Part shown: positions 1 through 7,566 of the stretch, piece after piece
How positions within the stretch are numbered: the first letter of the stretch is position 1
How the letters are laid out: each line of letters opens with the position of its first letter
From: Zobellia galactanivorans
Lineage (GTDB): Bacteria > Bacteroidota > Bacteroidia > Flavobacteriales > Flavobacteriaceae
Length of the DNA stretch: 64,000 nucleotides
Reading direction: 5' to 3'
NCBI RefSeq assembly: GCF_000973105.1
Contig: NC_015844.1
Span: 4,150,501-4,214,500 of the forward strand
Made by a program: the position numbers and the translations under genes
The notes under the pieces: model-generated
What the model was told of the DNA's origin: nothing
The model's input: only the letters and a program-made list of their open reading frames with translations
The model's database searches: none

Positions 1-1323
1 GATTTCAAGTATTCGCAAAAGGTTTTTTGAGTGAAAGGTCTCATTGGTATACGGGCGATAACGCCAATGACTTATTTTTGTAAGTTGTTCGGCATAATTC
101 AAACGCTCGTTTTTAATGACCAGTCTGCGTTCTATTTCCTTTAATCTTGATATGTCCGTAGCCACTACGGTAAAACCGATATTTATTCCTTCTTCGTTTC
201 TTAGGTTGGATACCGTGGCCTGAACGGGTACACTTGTACCATCTTTTCGGATATAGTTCCATTCCCTTGTATCACTGAGGTCTTCATAGGTGATATCGGA
301 ATAGTGGTTAAAATTTACGGGCGATTTGCCGATCAGGGTGGCTACATCATACTTGAACTTTTTTACTTCTTCTAAAGGCAGGAAATCGGCAGGTGTTTTT
401 TTTCCGATCATTTCTTCGGCCGAATAGCCTAAAAGCTTTTCGGCCCCTTTGTTAAAATGGTCGATAAAGCCCGATTCGCTCGTAGAGAAAATTACGTTGT
501 GGTTCGAATTGAAAATAGATCTCAACTGGGCATGGGCCTTATTCAGTTCCAATTTTGAAAATGTAACATCACTGATATCTTGAACAAGACCGACCACATT
601 TTTTAAATTGCCGTCTACGATTTCGGGTTTTCCGATGACACGGACCCATCGGCGATTGCCCTTGGCGGTAATAAGTTCAAAGTTAAGGTCAAATGGCTTC
701 CCATTTTCTATGACATCTTGAATGAGGCTTTTGATTTTGGGCCGGCTGTACTTTTCTTCAAAGAAATTTACGGCTTCCTCAAGGTTAGGGGAGTAGTCTT
801 CGGCAACCTCATGTATTTCACGGGTTATTTTACTCCAGTATACTTTGTTATCGGTTAAATCGATTTCCCAAGTGCCCAATCGGGCCACTTCCTTTGTTTG
901 GGCGAAAATATCCTCCGTCCGTTCTTTTTTGAGTTCATTTTCCTTGTGTGGGGTAATGTCTATGGTATTGATAAAAAGCCCCCCGATCTCTCCTTCAGAA
1001 ATGAACCAGGGGAAAATCTCCCAATGGAGCCATTTTACCACCCCGTTTTTATCCATAAAACCGGCCTCATCGGTCGTGTTTATCGCCTCGGTAAGACATT
1101 GTTGGTGGATTTCTTTTGAGCTTTCACTTATTTTAGGGAATAAGTCATAGTAGCTACGCCCCACTATTTCTACCCCTTGTAGTTTATATTCTTTTATCCA
1201 ACGCTGTGATGCGGCAATACAATGCATATTCTTATCGAGCATTACAATAGTAGTGGGCGCCTGTTCGATGAATATTTTATGGTATGGTATTTTTGATTCC
1301 GCTTTTTCGGTCGATTTCTCCAA
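1..1323 (-). CDS. multi-PAS sensor protein, probably histidine kinase (partial, C-terminus outside window)
   Basis: An uninterrupted minus-strand reading frame runs from about 1323 to the left edge, giving about 441 residues. I read three PAS domains, roughly at residues 20-130, 140-250 and 265-390, and the beginning of a fourth after 400. The linkers carry typical PAS/PAC ends such as GLVQDIS and VVATDIS. The kinase or output domain would lie outside the window, so 'histidine kinase' is inferred from the architecture. An in-frame stop lies at 1351-1353 and the first in-frame ATG (1240-1242) is already inside PAS1, so I place the start at the TTG codon at 1321-1323. No transmembrane segment is visible in this part, so the sensor is probably cytoplasmic. 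It is transcribed away from the NtrB/NtrC-like pair, and a direct link between them is not shown. Confidence 0.8.
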   Translation of the reverse strand, partial: MEKSTEKAESKIPYHKIFIEQAPTTIVMLDKNMHCIAASQRWIKEYKLQGVEIVGRSYYDLFPKISESSKEIHQQCLTEAINTTDEAGFMDKNGVVKWLHWEIFPWFISEGEIGGLFINTIDITPHKENELKKERTEDIFAQTKEVARLGTWEIDLTDNKVYWSKITREIHEVAEDYSPNLEEAVNFFEEKYSRPKIKSLIQDVIENGKPFDLNFELITAKGNRRWVRVIGKPEIVDGNLKNVVGLVQDISDVTFSKLELNKAHAQLRSIFNSNHNVIFSTSESGFIDHFNKGAEKLLGYSAEEMIGKKTPADFLPLEEVKKFKYDVATLIGKSPVNFNHYSDITYEDLSDTREWNYIRKDGTSVPVQATVSNLRNEEGINIGFTVVATDISRLKEIERRLVIKNERLNYAEQLTKISHWRYRPYTNETFHSKNLLRILEI

Positions 1324-1493
1324 GTTGGCTGGGTTTATAAGAATATACCTTCAAGATAGTTATAATTTACTGATGAGGGCTTTGGCTTTTTGTTTTTTTG
1401 TCTGTAAATGATGAAAATGGTCCAAAAGTGCCCTAAAGGCATGTAAATATTCCATAAATCCTTTGATTTTAAGCTTTTGAGAGAGTTTTTGAC

Positions 1494-1690
1494 TTATTTC
1501 AGTTGATAGCCTTCTTTGTAAGTTGTAGGGGTATGGTGGGTAGCGGCCTTAAACTGTCGCTTAAAGTTGGACAAGGTTCTAAACCCATTTTGGTAACAGG
1601 CTTGTAAAGCGGTCATTTTTTTATCGATAAGTAATTTACAGGTATGGCCGATCCGTATTTCGTTTACGAACCCATGAAGGTTTTATTGGC
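1494..1690 (-). pseudogene. remnant of an AraC-family regulator (C-terminal helix-turn-helix only)
   Basis: The minus strand reads a clear AraC C-terminal DNA-binding segment. It contains FVNEIRIGHTCKLLI, then CYQNGFRTLSNFKRQFK, and ends TPTTYKEGYQLK before a TAA at 1494-1496. These correspond to the second half of helix-turn-helix 1 and all of helix-turn-helix 2. Upstream the frame meets a stop, and a possible continuation (NKTF) appears in another frame, which suggests a frameshift. No sensor domain is present. I interpret it as a decayed or truncated gene rather than a functional protein. A comparison with relatives could show what the intact gene regulated. Confidence 0.75.
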
Positions 1691-1797
1691 CTGGTATCTT
1701 GGCCCATGAGTCGGCCCTAAAGGGAGGCGGGCTTATACAACTACCCGATTTTACGTTTGACAAATAGGCTGTACCGACCCATTGGTTATTTTTTTAG

Positions 1798-1837
1798 GTT
1801 GAGACCGCCCCCATTTTGTACGGTCTCAACTTTTTTT
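1798..1837 (+). terminator. orphan Rho-independent terminator
   Basis: A perfect 10-base-pair stem (GTTGAGACCG at 1798-1807 and CGGTCTCAAC at 1821-1830) with a 13-base loop is followed directly by seven T. The T run fixes the direction as plus strand, yet no intact plus-strand gene precedes it. It may be left from a lost gene, or act as a leader terminator for the kinase gene that starts 63 bases further on. Confidence 0.7.
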
Positions 1838-1899
1838 GTTTATACTTCGACGAAGTCTACTATAAATGTGATCTTTGTAGTTAGAAGTATTTCTGAAGT

Positions 1900-2988
1900 A
1901 TGGCTACGATCAAACATAAGTTAAAAGAACGCATCAAGGAGTTGACCTGTCTCTACGAGGTAACTTCCATAATTGTAAATTCAGATTTTGACCAGCTTGA
2001 AACCTCATTGGAGGCTATTGTACATTCGCTCAAAAAGGCTTTACAGTTCAACAATGTGGCAGAGGCCTACCTGAATTTGGAAGACTACTCGGTCCAGACC
2101 GAAGGTTTTCATTCCAAGATGACTATTATGCACGCCGACATCAAGGTGTTCAACAAGGTGAGTGGGGTAATAGAAGTCGGTTATCCGGAGGACCGGTATT
2201 TTTATGTGGACTTTCTTGAGGAAGAAAAAGACCTGCTTAACAATGTAGCCATAGCCATAGGAAGCCTACTTGAACGAAAACAGATCAGGGATAGCGAGGC
2301 GAAGGTCAAACGCCAAATGGAACGTGCCGATAGGTTGCACATATTGGGCGAAATTACGGCCGGTATCGCACATGAGCTCAATACTCCCTTGGCAAATATT
2401 TTAGGCTTTACCGAATTGCTCAAAGAGCGGGTAAAAGATAAAGGGGCCTTGAGGGATCTTGATAAAATTGTTGAAAATGCCATCTACAGTAGGGAGATAG
2501 TCAAGAAACTGATGTTCTTTGCCTGCGAAATGCCGCAAGAGATGAAAATGGTGGAGCTGAACCCCATTGTAGAAAGCACCCTAAAATTGTTGACCCCCTC
2601 GTTACGGGCCAAGAACATTCGCCTGACCAAAAAGATCAGTTCAAAGTCCATTCAACTACGCGCCGATAAGGTACAGCTTACCCAGGTACTCTTTAACTTA
2701 GTGATGAACGCTATCTATTACTCACCCGTTAAAGGAGAGGTCGTTGTATCGGTCGAGGAAAAAGAAAAGACAATTCAAATCGGTATTTCGGATCAGGGAG
2801 AGGGCATAGGGGCACAGATAGAAGATAAGATCTTTGAACCTTTCTTTACCACAAAGCCCTTGGGCGAGGGCTCTGGTTTGGGCCTAAGTGTGGTACACGG
2901 TATTATCAGTAGCCATAGAGGTACCATTGAACACAGGCCGAACAAACCCAAAGGAACGATTTTCATTCTAGATTTTCCTAAATTGTAG
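1900..2988 (+). CDS. NtrB-like sensor histidine kinase (GAF-like plus kinase core)
   Basis: This is a 362-residue soluble histidine kinase with no signal peptide or membrane segment. Residues 1-125 resemble a small GAF-like sensory domain, followed by a coiled-coil linker. The HisKA H-box (GIAHELNTPLANI) places the phosphorylated histidine at H158. The ATPase domain shows the N-box around N266-N270, the G1 motif DQGEGIG at 298-304, an F-box (FEPFFTTK) and the G2 motif GSGLGLSVV. It lies two bases upstream of an NtrC-type regulator, so the two form a two-component pair in one operon. The signal sensed is not evident; the nearby glutamate dehydrogenase makes nitrogen status a reasonable guess only. 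Confidence 0.9.
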   Translation: MATIKHKLKERIKELTCLYEVTSIIVNSDFDQLETSLEAIVHSLKKALQFNNVAEAYLNLEDYSVQTEGFHSKMTIMHADIKVFNKVSGVIEVGYPEDRYFYVDFLEEEKDLLNNVAIAIGSLLERKQIRDSEAKVKRQMERADRLHILGEITAGIAHELNTPLANILGFTELLKERVKDKGALRDLDKIVENAIYSREIVKKLMFFACEMPQEMKMVELNPIVESTLKLLTPSLRAKNIRLTKKISSKSIQLRADKVQLTQVLFNLVMNAIYYSPVKGEVVVSVEEKEKTIQIGISDQGEGIGAQIEDKIFEPFFTTKPLGEGSGLGLSVVHGIISSHRGTIEHRPNKPKGTIFILDFPKL

Positions 2989-2990
2989 AT

Positions 2991-4319
2991 ATGCTTCAAA
3001 AAGAGAATATTTTATTGGTCGATGACGACATCAATATCCTGGAGTTATTACAGCGTCATCTTCAGTCGATGAACTATCACACCTACAAGGCGGTTTCGGT
3101 CAAGGAAGCCCTACATGTGATGAAAGATACGTTCATAGACCTTCTTATCACCGACATTCAAATGCCCGAGATAGACGGCTTGCAATTGTTGAAGTTCGCA
3201 GATGAGCATTATCCTGAATTGCCAAAGTTGGTGATTACGGGCTATCCTTCGGTAGATGGGGCCTTAGAGGTGATTAAGTCGGGAGCCATCGATTATTTGA
3301 CCAAGCCGTTTACCAAGGAAGAGCTGCGTCAGGCGGTAGAAAAAGCATTCGAGCACGGTGAAAGCCGTAAGACGAAAACGATCAATAAGGGCGGTACGCA
3401 GAAGTTCGTAAATATAAATAATGAAATGATCGGTGAGTCTGAGGCATTTCAGAAGATTACCGATGTAATCGAGAGGGTCAAAGATAATAAGGCTACGGTT
3501 TTGGTAAAGGGGGAAAGTGGTACCGGAAAAGAACTTGTAGCCCGGGCCATTCATTATTCGGGCAAGTTTTCCCGCTCTCCTTTTGTGGCTGTCAATTGCG
3601 GGGCCATACCCGAAAATTTATTGGAGGCCGAACTTTTTGGTTACGTAAAAGGGGCCTTTACGGGAGCTAATGACAATAGGGACGGTTTCTTTCAGGCCGC
3701 ACAGGGCGGCACCTTGTTTCTAGATGAAATAGGAACGGCACCCTTGAGCGTACAGACCAAATTGTTGCGGGTACTTCAAGAGAAAGAGCTGACCAAGGTG
3801 GGTTCTAGAAAAACGGAAGCAGTGGATATTCGTGTGATTGCGGCCACAAATTCCGATTTACAACAAGACATTAAGGACCATAAATTTCGAGAAGACCTAT
3901 ATTACCGTTTAACGGTGGTAGAAATAGAAGTACCGCCATTACGGGAGCGGAAGTCCGATATCCCCCTTTTGGTCGATAAGTTTTTAAGAAAGTACGGGGT
4001 AGAGTACAAAGACCGTTTGCTAAAGATGACCCCAGACGCCTTGGAGGTATTGAAACGCTACGATTGGCCCGGGAACATCAGGGAGTTGGAAAACGTAATC
4101 CAGCGCGCCGTTATCATGTCTAACGGGGTTATAACGGTCAAGGAGCTTCCTGATACGCTAAAGTTTAAAATCGATTTTCCACAGACCTCCTTTCCTTCCT
4201 TAAAACAAATGGAAAAGGAATATATACAGCGTGTACTGCTACATACACAGGGCAATAAGACCAAGGCGGCCGAAATTCTTCAAATAGACCGTAAGACCTT
4301 ACGTGAAAAGCTCAAGTAA
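2991..4319 (+). CDS. sigma-54-dependent response regulator, NtrC family
   Basis: The 442-residue protein has three domains in the standard NtrC order. The receiver domain (about 1-120) has the acidic cluster VDDD at 10-13, the phospho-acceptor D55 (ITDIQMPE) and a KPF lysine near 106. The AAA+ domain has Walker A GESGTGKE at 174-181, the sigma-54 contact loop GAFTGA at 221-226 and Walker B TLFLDEIG. A Fis-type helix-turn-helix ends the protein (GNKTKAAEILQIDRKTLREK). The GAFTGA loop is intact, so it should activate sigma-54 promoters. A candidate sigma-54 promoter and a palindrome lie just downstream at 4403-4462, before the next gene. The gene is coupled to the upstream kinase. Confidence 0.95.
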   Translation: MLQKENILLVDDDINILELLQRHLQSMNYHTYKAVSVKEALHVMKDTFIDLLITDIQMPEIDGLQLLKFADEHYPELPKLVITGYPSVDGALEVIKSGAIDYLTKPFTKEELRQAVEKAFEHGESRKTKTINKGGTQKFVNINNEMIGESEAFQKITDVIERVKDNKATVLVKGESGTGKELVARAIHYSGKFSRSPFVAVNCGAIPENLLEAELFGYVKGAFTGANDNRDGFFQAAQGGTLFLDEIGTAPLSVQTKLLRVLQEKELTKVGSRKTEAVDIRVIAATNSDLQQDIKDHKFREDLYYRLTVVEIEVPPLRERKSDIPLLVDKFLRKYGVEYKDRLLKMTPDALEVLKRYDWPGNIRELENVIQRAVIMSNGVITVKELPDTLKFKIDFPQTSFPSLKQMEKEYIQRVLLHTQGNKTKAAEILQIDRKTLREKLK

Positions 4320-4402
4320 AGACATGGGGAGTTTTTCTCCTAATGGGTAAATTCTCCTCGGTTCGTTTATCTCCATTTTAAAAATAATTAACTGTTTGTG
4401 GT

Positions 4403-4415
4403 TGATTGTCAATCA
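4403..4415. promoter_or_regulatory. 13-base palindrome, possible activator site
   Basis: TGATTG-T-CAATCA is a perfect palindrome in the gap after the NtrC-type gene, about 34 bases upstream of the candidate sigma-54 promoter. Enhancer sites for NtrC-type proteins are often palindromes upstream of -24/-12 promoters, usually somewhat further away, so the assignment is tentative. Confidence 0.3.
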
Positions 4416-4446
4416 TTTGTATTTGTTTTTGGCTTTGGCCTACGTA

Positions 4447-4463
4447 TGGGTATGGCTTTTGCT
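4447..4463 (+). promoter_or_regulatory. candidate sigma-54 promoter (-24/-12)
   Basis: The stretch TGGGTATGGCTTTTGCT has GG at 4449-4450 and GC at 4461-4462, separated by the required ten bases, and carries the TTGC-like -12 box TTTTGCT. The -24 side is imperfect (GGTAT instead of GGCAC). It lies about 50 bases before the start of the GreA/GreB-like gene at 4513. A sigma-54 activator is encoded immediately upstream, which makes the call more plausible. Confidence 0.35.
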
Positions 4464-4512
4464 CAAGTCTTGGCACAACAAATTTGAGCGGACACTTAAA
4501 AAACAAATACAT

Positions 4513-4947
4513 ATGAAGTACGGTAGTTTGGTGTTCGTCAAGAACGATTTTAAAGAGGTTAAAAAATGCCTTGAACGAAATAAGTATATAGAGGATTACA
4601 GCCATAAGGATGTGCTCGAGGTTTTTCAAGGGAATTTAGCGACCGCCTTGGTGGTCGAGGCCGATGATATGCCACAAGATGTGGTACGGTTGAATTCCAT
4701 GGTTACGGTGAGCAGTATATTCGGATGGGAGAAAGCATTTCAGGTGGTCCGGCCCAAGGATGCATGCATTGAAAACGAAAGATTTTCCCTGTGCAGTAAG
4801 ATTGGGGCTTCCGTTTTGGGGCTTTCCGAAGACGATGTTTTTAAATATGGTTCCCCTGCAGATAGTATTTCGTTAAAAATTGTAAAGGTAGATCACTATC
4901 ACGATGAGTTGAAAGGGGCTATGGAAATAGAAAATCTACCGGTTTAA
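4513..4947 (+). CDS. GreA/GreB-fold protein (Rnk-like), copy 1
   Basis: The 144-residue product has a C-terminal GreA/GreB (FKBP-like) domain. Key segments are MPQDVVRLNSMVTV, the SKIGASVLGLSEDDV stretch and a final beta strand region. It lacks the long N-terminal coiled coil of true Gre factors, so it resembles the Rnk group that binds RNA polymerase without cleaving transcripts. I chose the ATG at 4513 because its first residues (MKYGSLV) match the paralogue at 6967 (MKYGGLV). An upstream in-frame ATG at 4396 would add a hydrophobic stretch that the paralogue lacks. A possible sigma-54 promoter precedes it. Confidence 0.8.
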   Translation: MKYGSLVFVKNDFKEVKKCLERNKYIEDYSHKDVLEVFQGNLATALVVEADDMPQDVVRLNSMVTVSSIFGWEKAFQVVRPKDACIENERFSLCSKIGASVLGLSEDDVFKYGSPADSISLKIVKVDHYHDELKGAMEIENLPV

Positions 4948-4981
4948 AAAGTAGAACTATTAATCTTAAAAGGAGTAAAGG

Positions 4982-5344
4982 ATGATTAAATATTTGGTAG
5001 TGTTTTTCTTTTCGGCGAATCTGTTGCATGCACAGGGGGATACCCATAAGAAAGGAGAGCAGGTAAAGGTAGGCGATGTACTTGAAATAGGAGTGCCTAC
5101 TAGTCAGAAATACAGGCATATAGAATTACCTAGGGCCAATTTCATTATAAAAAGGGGAGGTTTGGCCAATTATAAGTCTTTAAAAGGAAACAAGGTAGTG
5201 GTAACGTCTATTGAAGAAGGAAAAGACGGCGCTACCGAGATAAAAATAAAGCGCAAAGATGGCGGTCGTTTTTTCGGGAGCCATACGCTCATCTCCGCAG
5301 ATATCGACGATGCATTGGCATCGGGCGAGTTGCTTACAAATTAG
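4982..5344 (+). CDS. small exported protein of unknown function
   Basis: The 120-residue product starts with a short signal peptide (about 1-18, ending LLHAQ). The mature part is lysine-rich and looks all-beta, with a segment GDVLEIGVPTSQKYRHIELP and alternating short strands. I do not recognise the family. AAAAGGAG 10-17 bases upstream could serve as a ribosome binding site. It lies between the first GreA/GreB-fold gene (34-base gap) and the cysteine miniprotein, on the same strand, and is probably co-transcribed with the former. Confidence 0.7.
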   Translation: MIKYLVVFFFSANLLHAQGDTHKKGEQVKVGDVLEIGVPTSQKYRHIELPRANFIIKRGGLANYKSLKGNKVVVTSIEEGKDGATEIKIKRKDGGRFFGSHTLISADIDDALASGELLTN

Positions 5345-5367
5345 TTTTGATAGTTGGTTATGAAAAT

Positions 5368-5417
5368 CTGCCCGGTTGTCCGCGCCTTATGGCTTACCCT
5401 GTAAGGTTATCGGGCAG
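5368..5417 (+). terminator. structured intergenic RNA element, possible terminator
   Basis: An outer stem CTGCCCG (5368-5374) / CGGGCAG (5411-5417) encloses an inner hairpin CTTAC-CCT-GTAAG. It is followed by GTTTCATTAG, which is only weakly T-rich. It could end the transcript from 4982 or be a leader structure of the following gene pair. The nested arrangement is more elaborate than an ordinary terminator. Confidence 0.4.
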
Positions 5418-5454
5418 GTTTCATTAGTTGTTAATCTAAAAAAACTAGCATCGT

Positions 5455-5652
5455 ATGAACTTATATACCAGAAGTATTTGCAATACGTGTCAACATGTAA
5501 ATAGTTGCGTAGTTACATCCAACAAACATTTTATCCGTTCGTGTAGTGAATATATGCATGTACACGACCAAACTAAAGCGGATAACGGTCATCTCAAACC
5601 GAAAACGCAACGTCACAAGAGAAATCGCAAGGCCGAAGAGGTCTTATTTTAA
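5455..5652 (+). CDS. four-cysteine miniprotein
   Basis: A 65-residue reading frame ends 10 bases before the glutamate dehydrogenase gene. It has a cysteine pattern C9-x2-C12-x5-C18-x11-C30 in the N-terminal half, which could bind zinc or an iron-sulfur centre, and a very basic, histidine-rich C-terminal tail (LKPKTQRHKRNRK). I do not recognise the family. The spaced cysteines and tight linkage to the next gene argue for a real gene, but the overlap with an alternative upstream extension of the dehydrogenase frame leaves doubt. It might be a regulator or a leader peptide of the dehydrogenase. Confidence 0.55.
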   Translation: MNLYTRSICNTCQHVNSCVVTSNKHFIRSCSEYMHVHDQTKADNGHLKPKTQRHKRNRKAEEVLF

Positions 5653-5662
5653 GTATACAAAT

Positions 5663-6955
5663 ATGATAGTTAAAACACCCGAGCAAAAAAAAGCCTTAAA
5701 GCAAGGCATGCTCGCAAACGTGATGCGACAGTTCGATAATGCTGCCGACATCATTGATCTTAACCCAAATATCAGAAAGATATTAGAGGTGACCAACAAC
5801 GAACTCGTCGTTCATTTTCCGGTACGTATGGATGATGGGGAGGTTGAAATCTTTACGGGGTACAGGGTGCAGCACAACAATTCGTTGGGTCCTTATAAAG
5901 GGGGACTTCGCTATCACCCTACGGTAGATATCGATGCAGCGCGTGCCTTGGCTATGTGGATGACCTGGAAAACTTCATTGGCAGGTTTGCCGTACGGCGG
6001 TGCCAAGGGAGGAATTCAGTTGGATCCTACCAAATACTCGAATGACGAGTTACAGCGCATCACGCGCAGGTTTACGTATGCCTTGGGCGATAATATAGGT
6101 CCAGAGCTCGATATACCCGCTCCCGATGTGAATACCAATCCCCAGACCATGGCGTGGATTTTAGATACGTACATGTCGACAAAATCGCCGGCAGAGCGGT
6201 CTACCAATATGCATGTGGTTACCGGTAAGCCAATTGGGGCAGGAGGTTCGCAAGGGCGTGACCGGGCTACGGGCTACGGCGTGTTCCTAAATATCAAATT
6301 TTGGGCGGAGCACAAGAACATAGACCTGAAAGACAAACGGTTTATTGTTCAAGGCTTCGGTAATGTAGGGTATTGGGCAGCGCATTTTCTAGAAAAGGAA
6401 GGCGCTTCAATGATCGCCGTTCAAGATGCCTATGGCAGTATTGTAAACGAAGAGGGTATTCCTGTAGAAGACCTCTTGGCGTACACTAAGGCCAATAAGG
6501 GCAGTATCATGGGCTTTGCAAAGGCTGAAACCCTAGATAATGCCGCGTTCTTCGGATTGGATTGCGATATCTGTATCCCTGCCGCACTGGGCAACCAGAT
6601 TACGGAGGCCAATGCATCTTCGGTCAAAGCTTATTTGATTGCCGAGGGAGCCAATGGCCCGACCGATGTTGCCGCTGAAGAGATCCTATTGAAAAAAGGA
6701 GTGGCTATTTTACCGGATATCCTTTGTAATTCAGGAGGGGTTATCGGAAGTTATTTTGAATGGCTTCAAAACCGTAACGGTGAGATTTGGCAATTGGACG
6801 AAGTTCTTCAAAAGCTAGAGAAAAAGCTTAGGGAGTCTTTTGTCAAGGTAGTAGAAACTTCCGAAAACCGGAAGATAGATATGCGTACTGCGGCTTTCAT
6901 CATAGCCATAGAACGCTTAGAAGAAGCTTATGTTCAACGAGGTATTTTTCCATAA
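5663..6955 (+). CDS. gdhA: glutamate dehydrogenase
   Basis: The 430-residue enzyme interconverts glutamate and 2-oxoglutarate plus ammonium, linking carbon and nitrogen metabolism in the cytoplasm. Visible family features are the substrate site GPYKGGLRYHP (77-87), the segment GLPYGGAKGG with the catalytic lysine at about K115, the GAGGSQGRDRATGYGV region before the nucleotide domain, and the dinucleotide-binding turn GFGNVG. The length is typical of the hexameric class. I chose the ATG at 5663 (MIVKTPEQKK); an in-frame upstream ATG at 5546 would add a basic, non-conserved tail overlapping the cysteine miniprotein. Whether it uses NAD or NADP cannot be read from the sequence by eye. Confidence 0.95.
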   Translation: MIVKTPEQKKALKQGMLANVMRQFDNAADIIDLNPNIRKILEVTNNELVVHFPVRMDDGEVEIFTGYRVQHNNSLGPYKGGLRYHPTVDIDAARALAMWMTWKTSLAGLPYGGAKGGIQLDPTKYSNDELQRITRRFTYALGDNIGPELDIPAPDVNTNPQTMAWILDTYMSTKSPAERSTNMHVVTGKPIGAGGSQGRDRATGYGVFLNIKFWAEHKNIDLKDKRFIVQGFGNVGYWAAHFLEKEGASMIAVQDAYGSIVNEEGIPVEDLLAYTKANKGSIMGFAKAETLDNAAFFGLDCDICIPAALGNQITEANASSVKAYLIAEGANGPTDVAAEEILLKKGVAILPDILCNSGGVIGSYFEWLQNRNGEIWQLDEVLQKLEKKLRESFVKVVETSENRKIDMRTAAFIIAIERLEEAYVQRGIFP

Positions 6956-6966
6956 ATAATAGAATC

Positions 6967-7383
6967 ATGAAGTATGGTGGCTTAGTAATAGAGAAGAAAG
7001 AGTATGTGCTGTTGAAAAGGTTCATGAACCTGACGGGCTATTATAAAGACAAGACGCTTCGCAAATCGGTCGAGAAGTTAGTAGGCGAATTAGAGTCTGC
7101 CCAAATTCGGGACGAAGCCGAGATGCCGGAAGATGTTATTCGTTTTAATTCGACCGTTAGCATTGTATCTGAAACGGGATGGCGCAAAAAGTTCAAACTG
7201 GTAGTGCCCACCGAGAGCGATGTGAACAGTAATAAAATTTCAATTTTGACCCCCATGGGTGCGGCCGTGATCGGTTATGCCCAAGGTGATACTTTAGTAT
7301 GGGACTTTCCTGCCGGAGAGCAGCGAATGGTCATAGAAGAAGTAGATCAAGAACATAAGTATATCAATTTAGATATAATTTAG
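6967..7383 (+). CDS. GreA/GreB-fold protein (Rnk-like), copy 2
   Basis: This 138-residue protein is a paralogue of the product at 4513. Both begin MKYG and share the block MPEDVIRFNSTVSIVSETGW / MPQDVVRLNSMVTVSSIFGW and the later MGAAVIGYAQGD region. It has the C-terminal GreA/GreB fold without the coiled-coil arm. It starts 11 bases after the dehydrogenase stop codon and is almost certainly in the same operon. Two such paralogues flanking a dehydrogenase gene suggest a role in adjusting transcription to nutrient state, but that is inference. Confidence 0.8.
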   Translation: MKYGGLVIEKKEYVLLKRFMNLTGYYKDKTLRKSVEKLVGELESAQIRDEAEMPEDVIRFNSTVSIVSETGWRKKFKLVVPTESDVNSNKISILTPMGAAVIGYAQGDTLVWDFPAGEQRMVIEEVDQEHKYINLDII

Positions 7384-7566
7384 AAAGCACGGATAGTTAG
7401 TTTTACTCGATAATCGAGATTAAATGCCCCGAGACTTGCCTCGAAATCAAGGTGTATTCCTTTTGATGCCTCGCGGGCTTGCTTCGAAGTAGTTTGCTCT
7501 CTCCTTTTGGCGACACGTAAATCCATGGCAATTTTTTTACATTTATCAGCCAAGAGGGGAGAATAA

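Larger units (their letters stand above)
1324..1899. other. intergenic region with gene debris
   Basis: This 576-base gap holds the remains of an AraC-type regulator on the minus strand (1494-1690) and an isolated plus-strand hairpin terminator (1798-1837). The last 60 bases must carry the promoter of the kinase gene at 1900. A weak TTTG-type minus-10-like element sits near 1871-1877 but is not convincing. I see nothing else. Confidence 0.6.

Noticed and set aside
4471-4489. TGGCAC at 4471 as a sigma-54 -24 element
   Set aside because: No GC lies at the required distance downstream; the spacing to the next GC is wrong.
4396-4512. Upstream extension of the first GreA/GreB-fold gene
   Set aside because: It would add a hydrophobic 39-residue leader absent from the paralogue at 6967, and it overlaps the candidate promoter. 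The downstream ATG is the better start.
5546-5662. Longer N-terminus of glutamate dehydrogenase
   Set aside because: The extra 39 residues are basic and unlike the family, and they overlap the cysteine miniprotein frame.
7405-7420. CTCGA-TAA-TCGAG hairpin as terminator between the convergent genes
   Set aside because: The stem is only 5 base pairs and neither side has a T run. The 183-base gap must contain terminators but I cannot place them.
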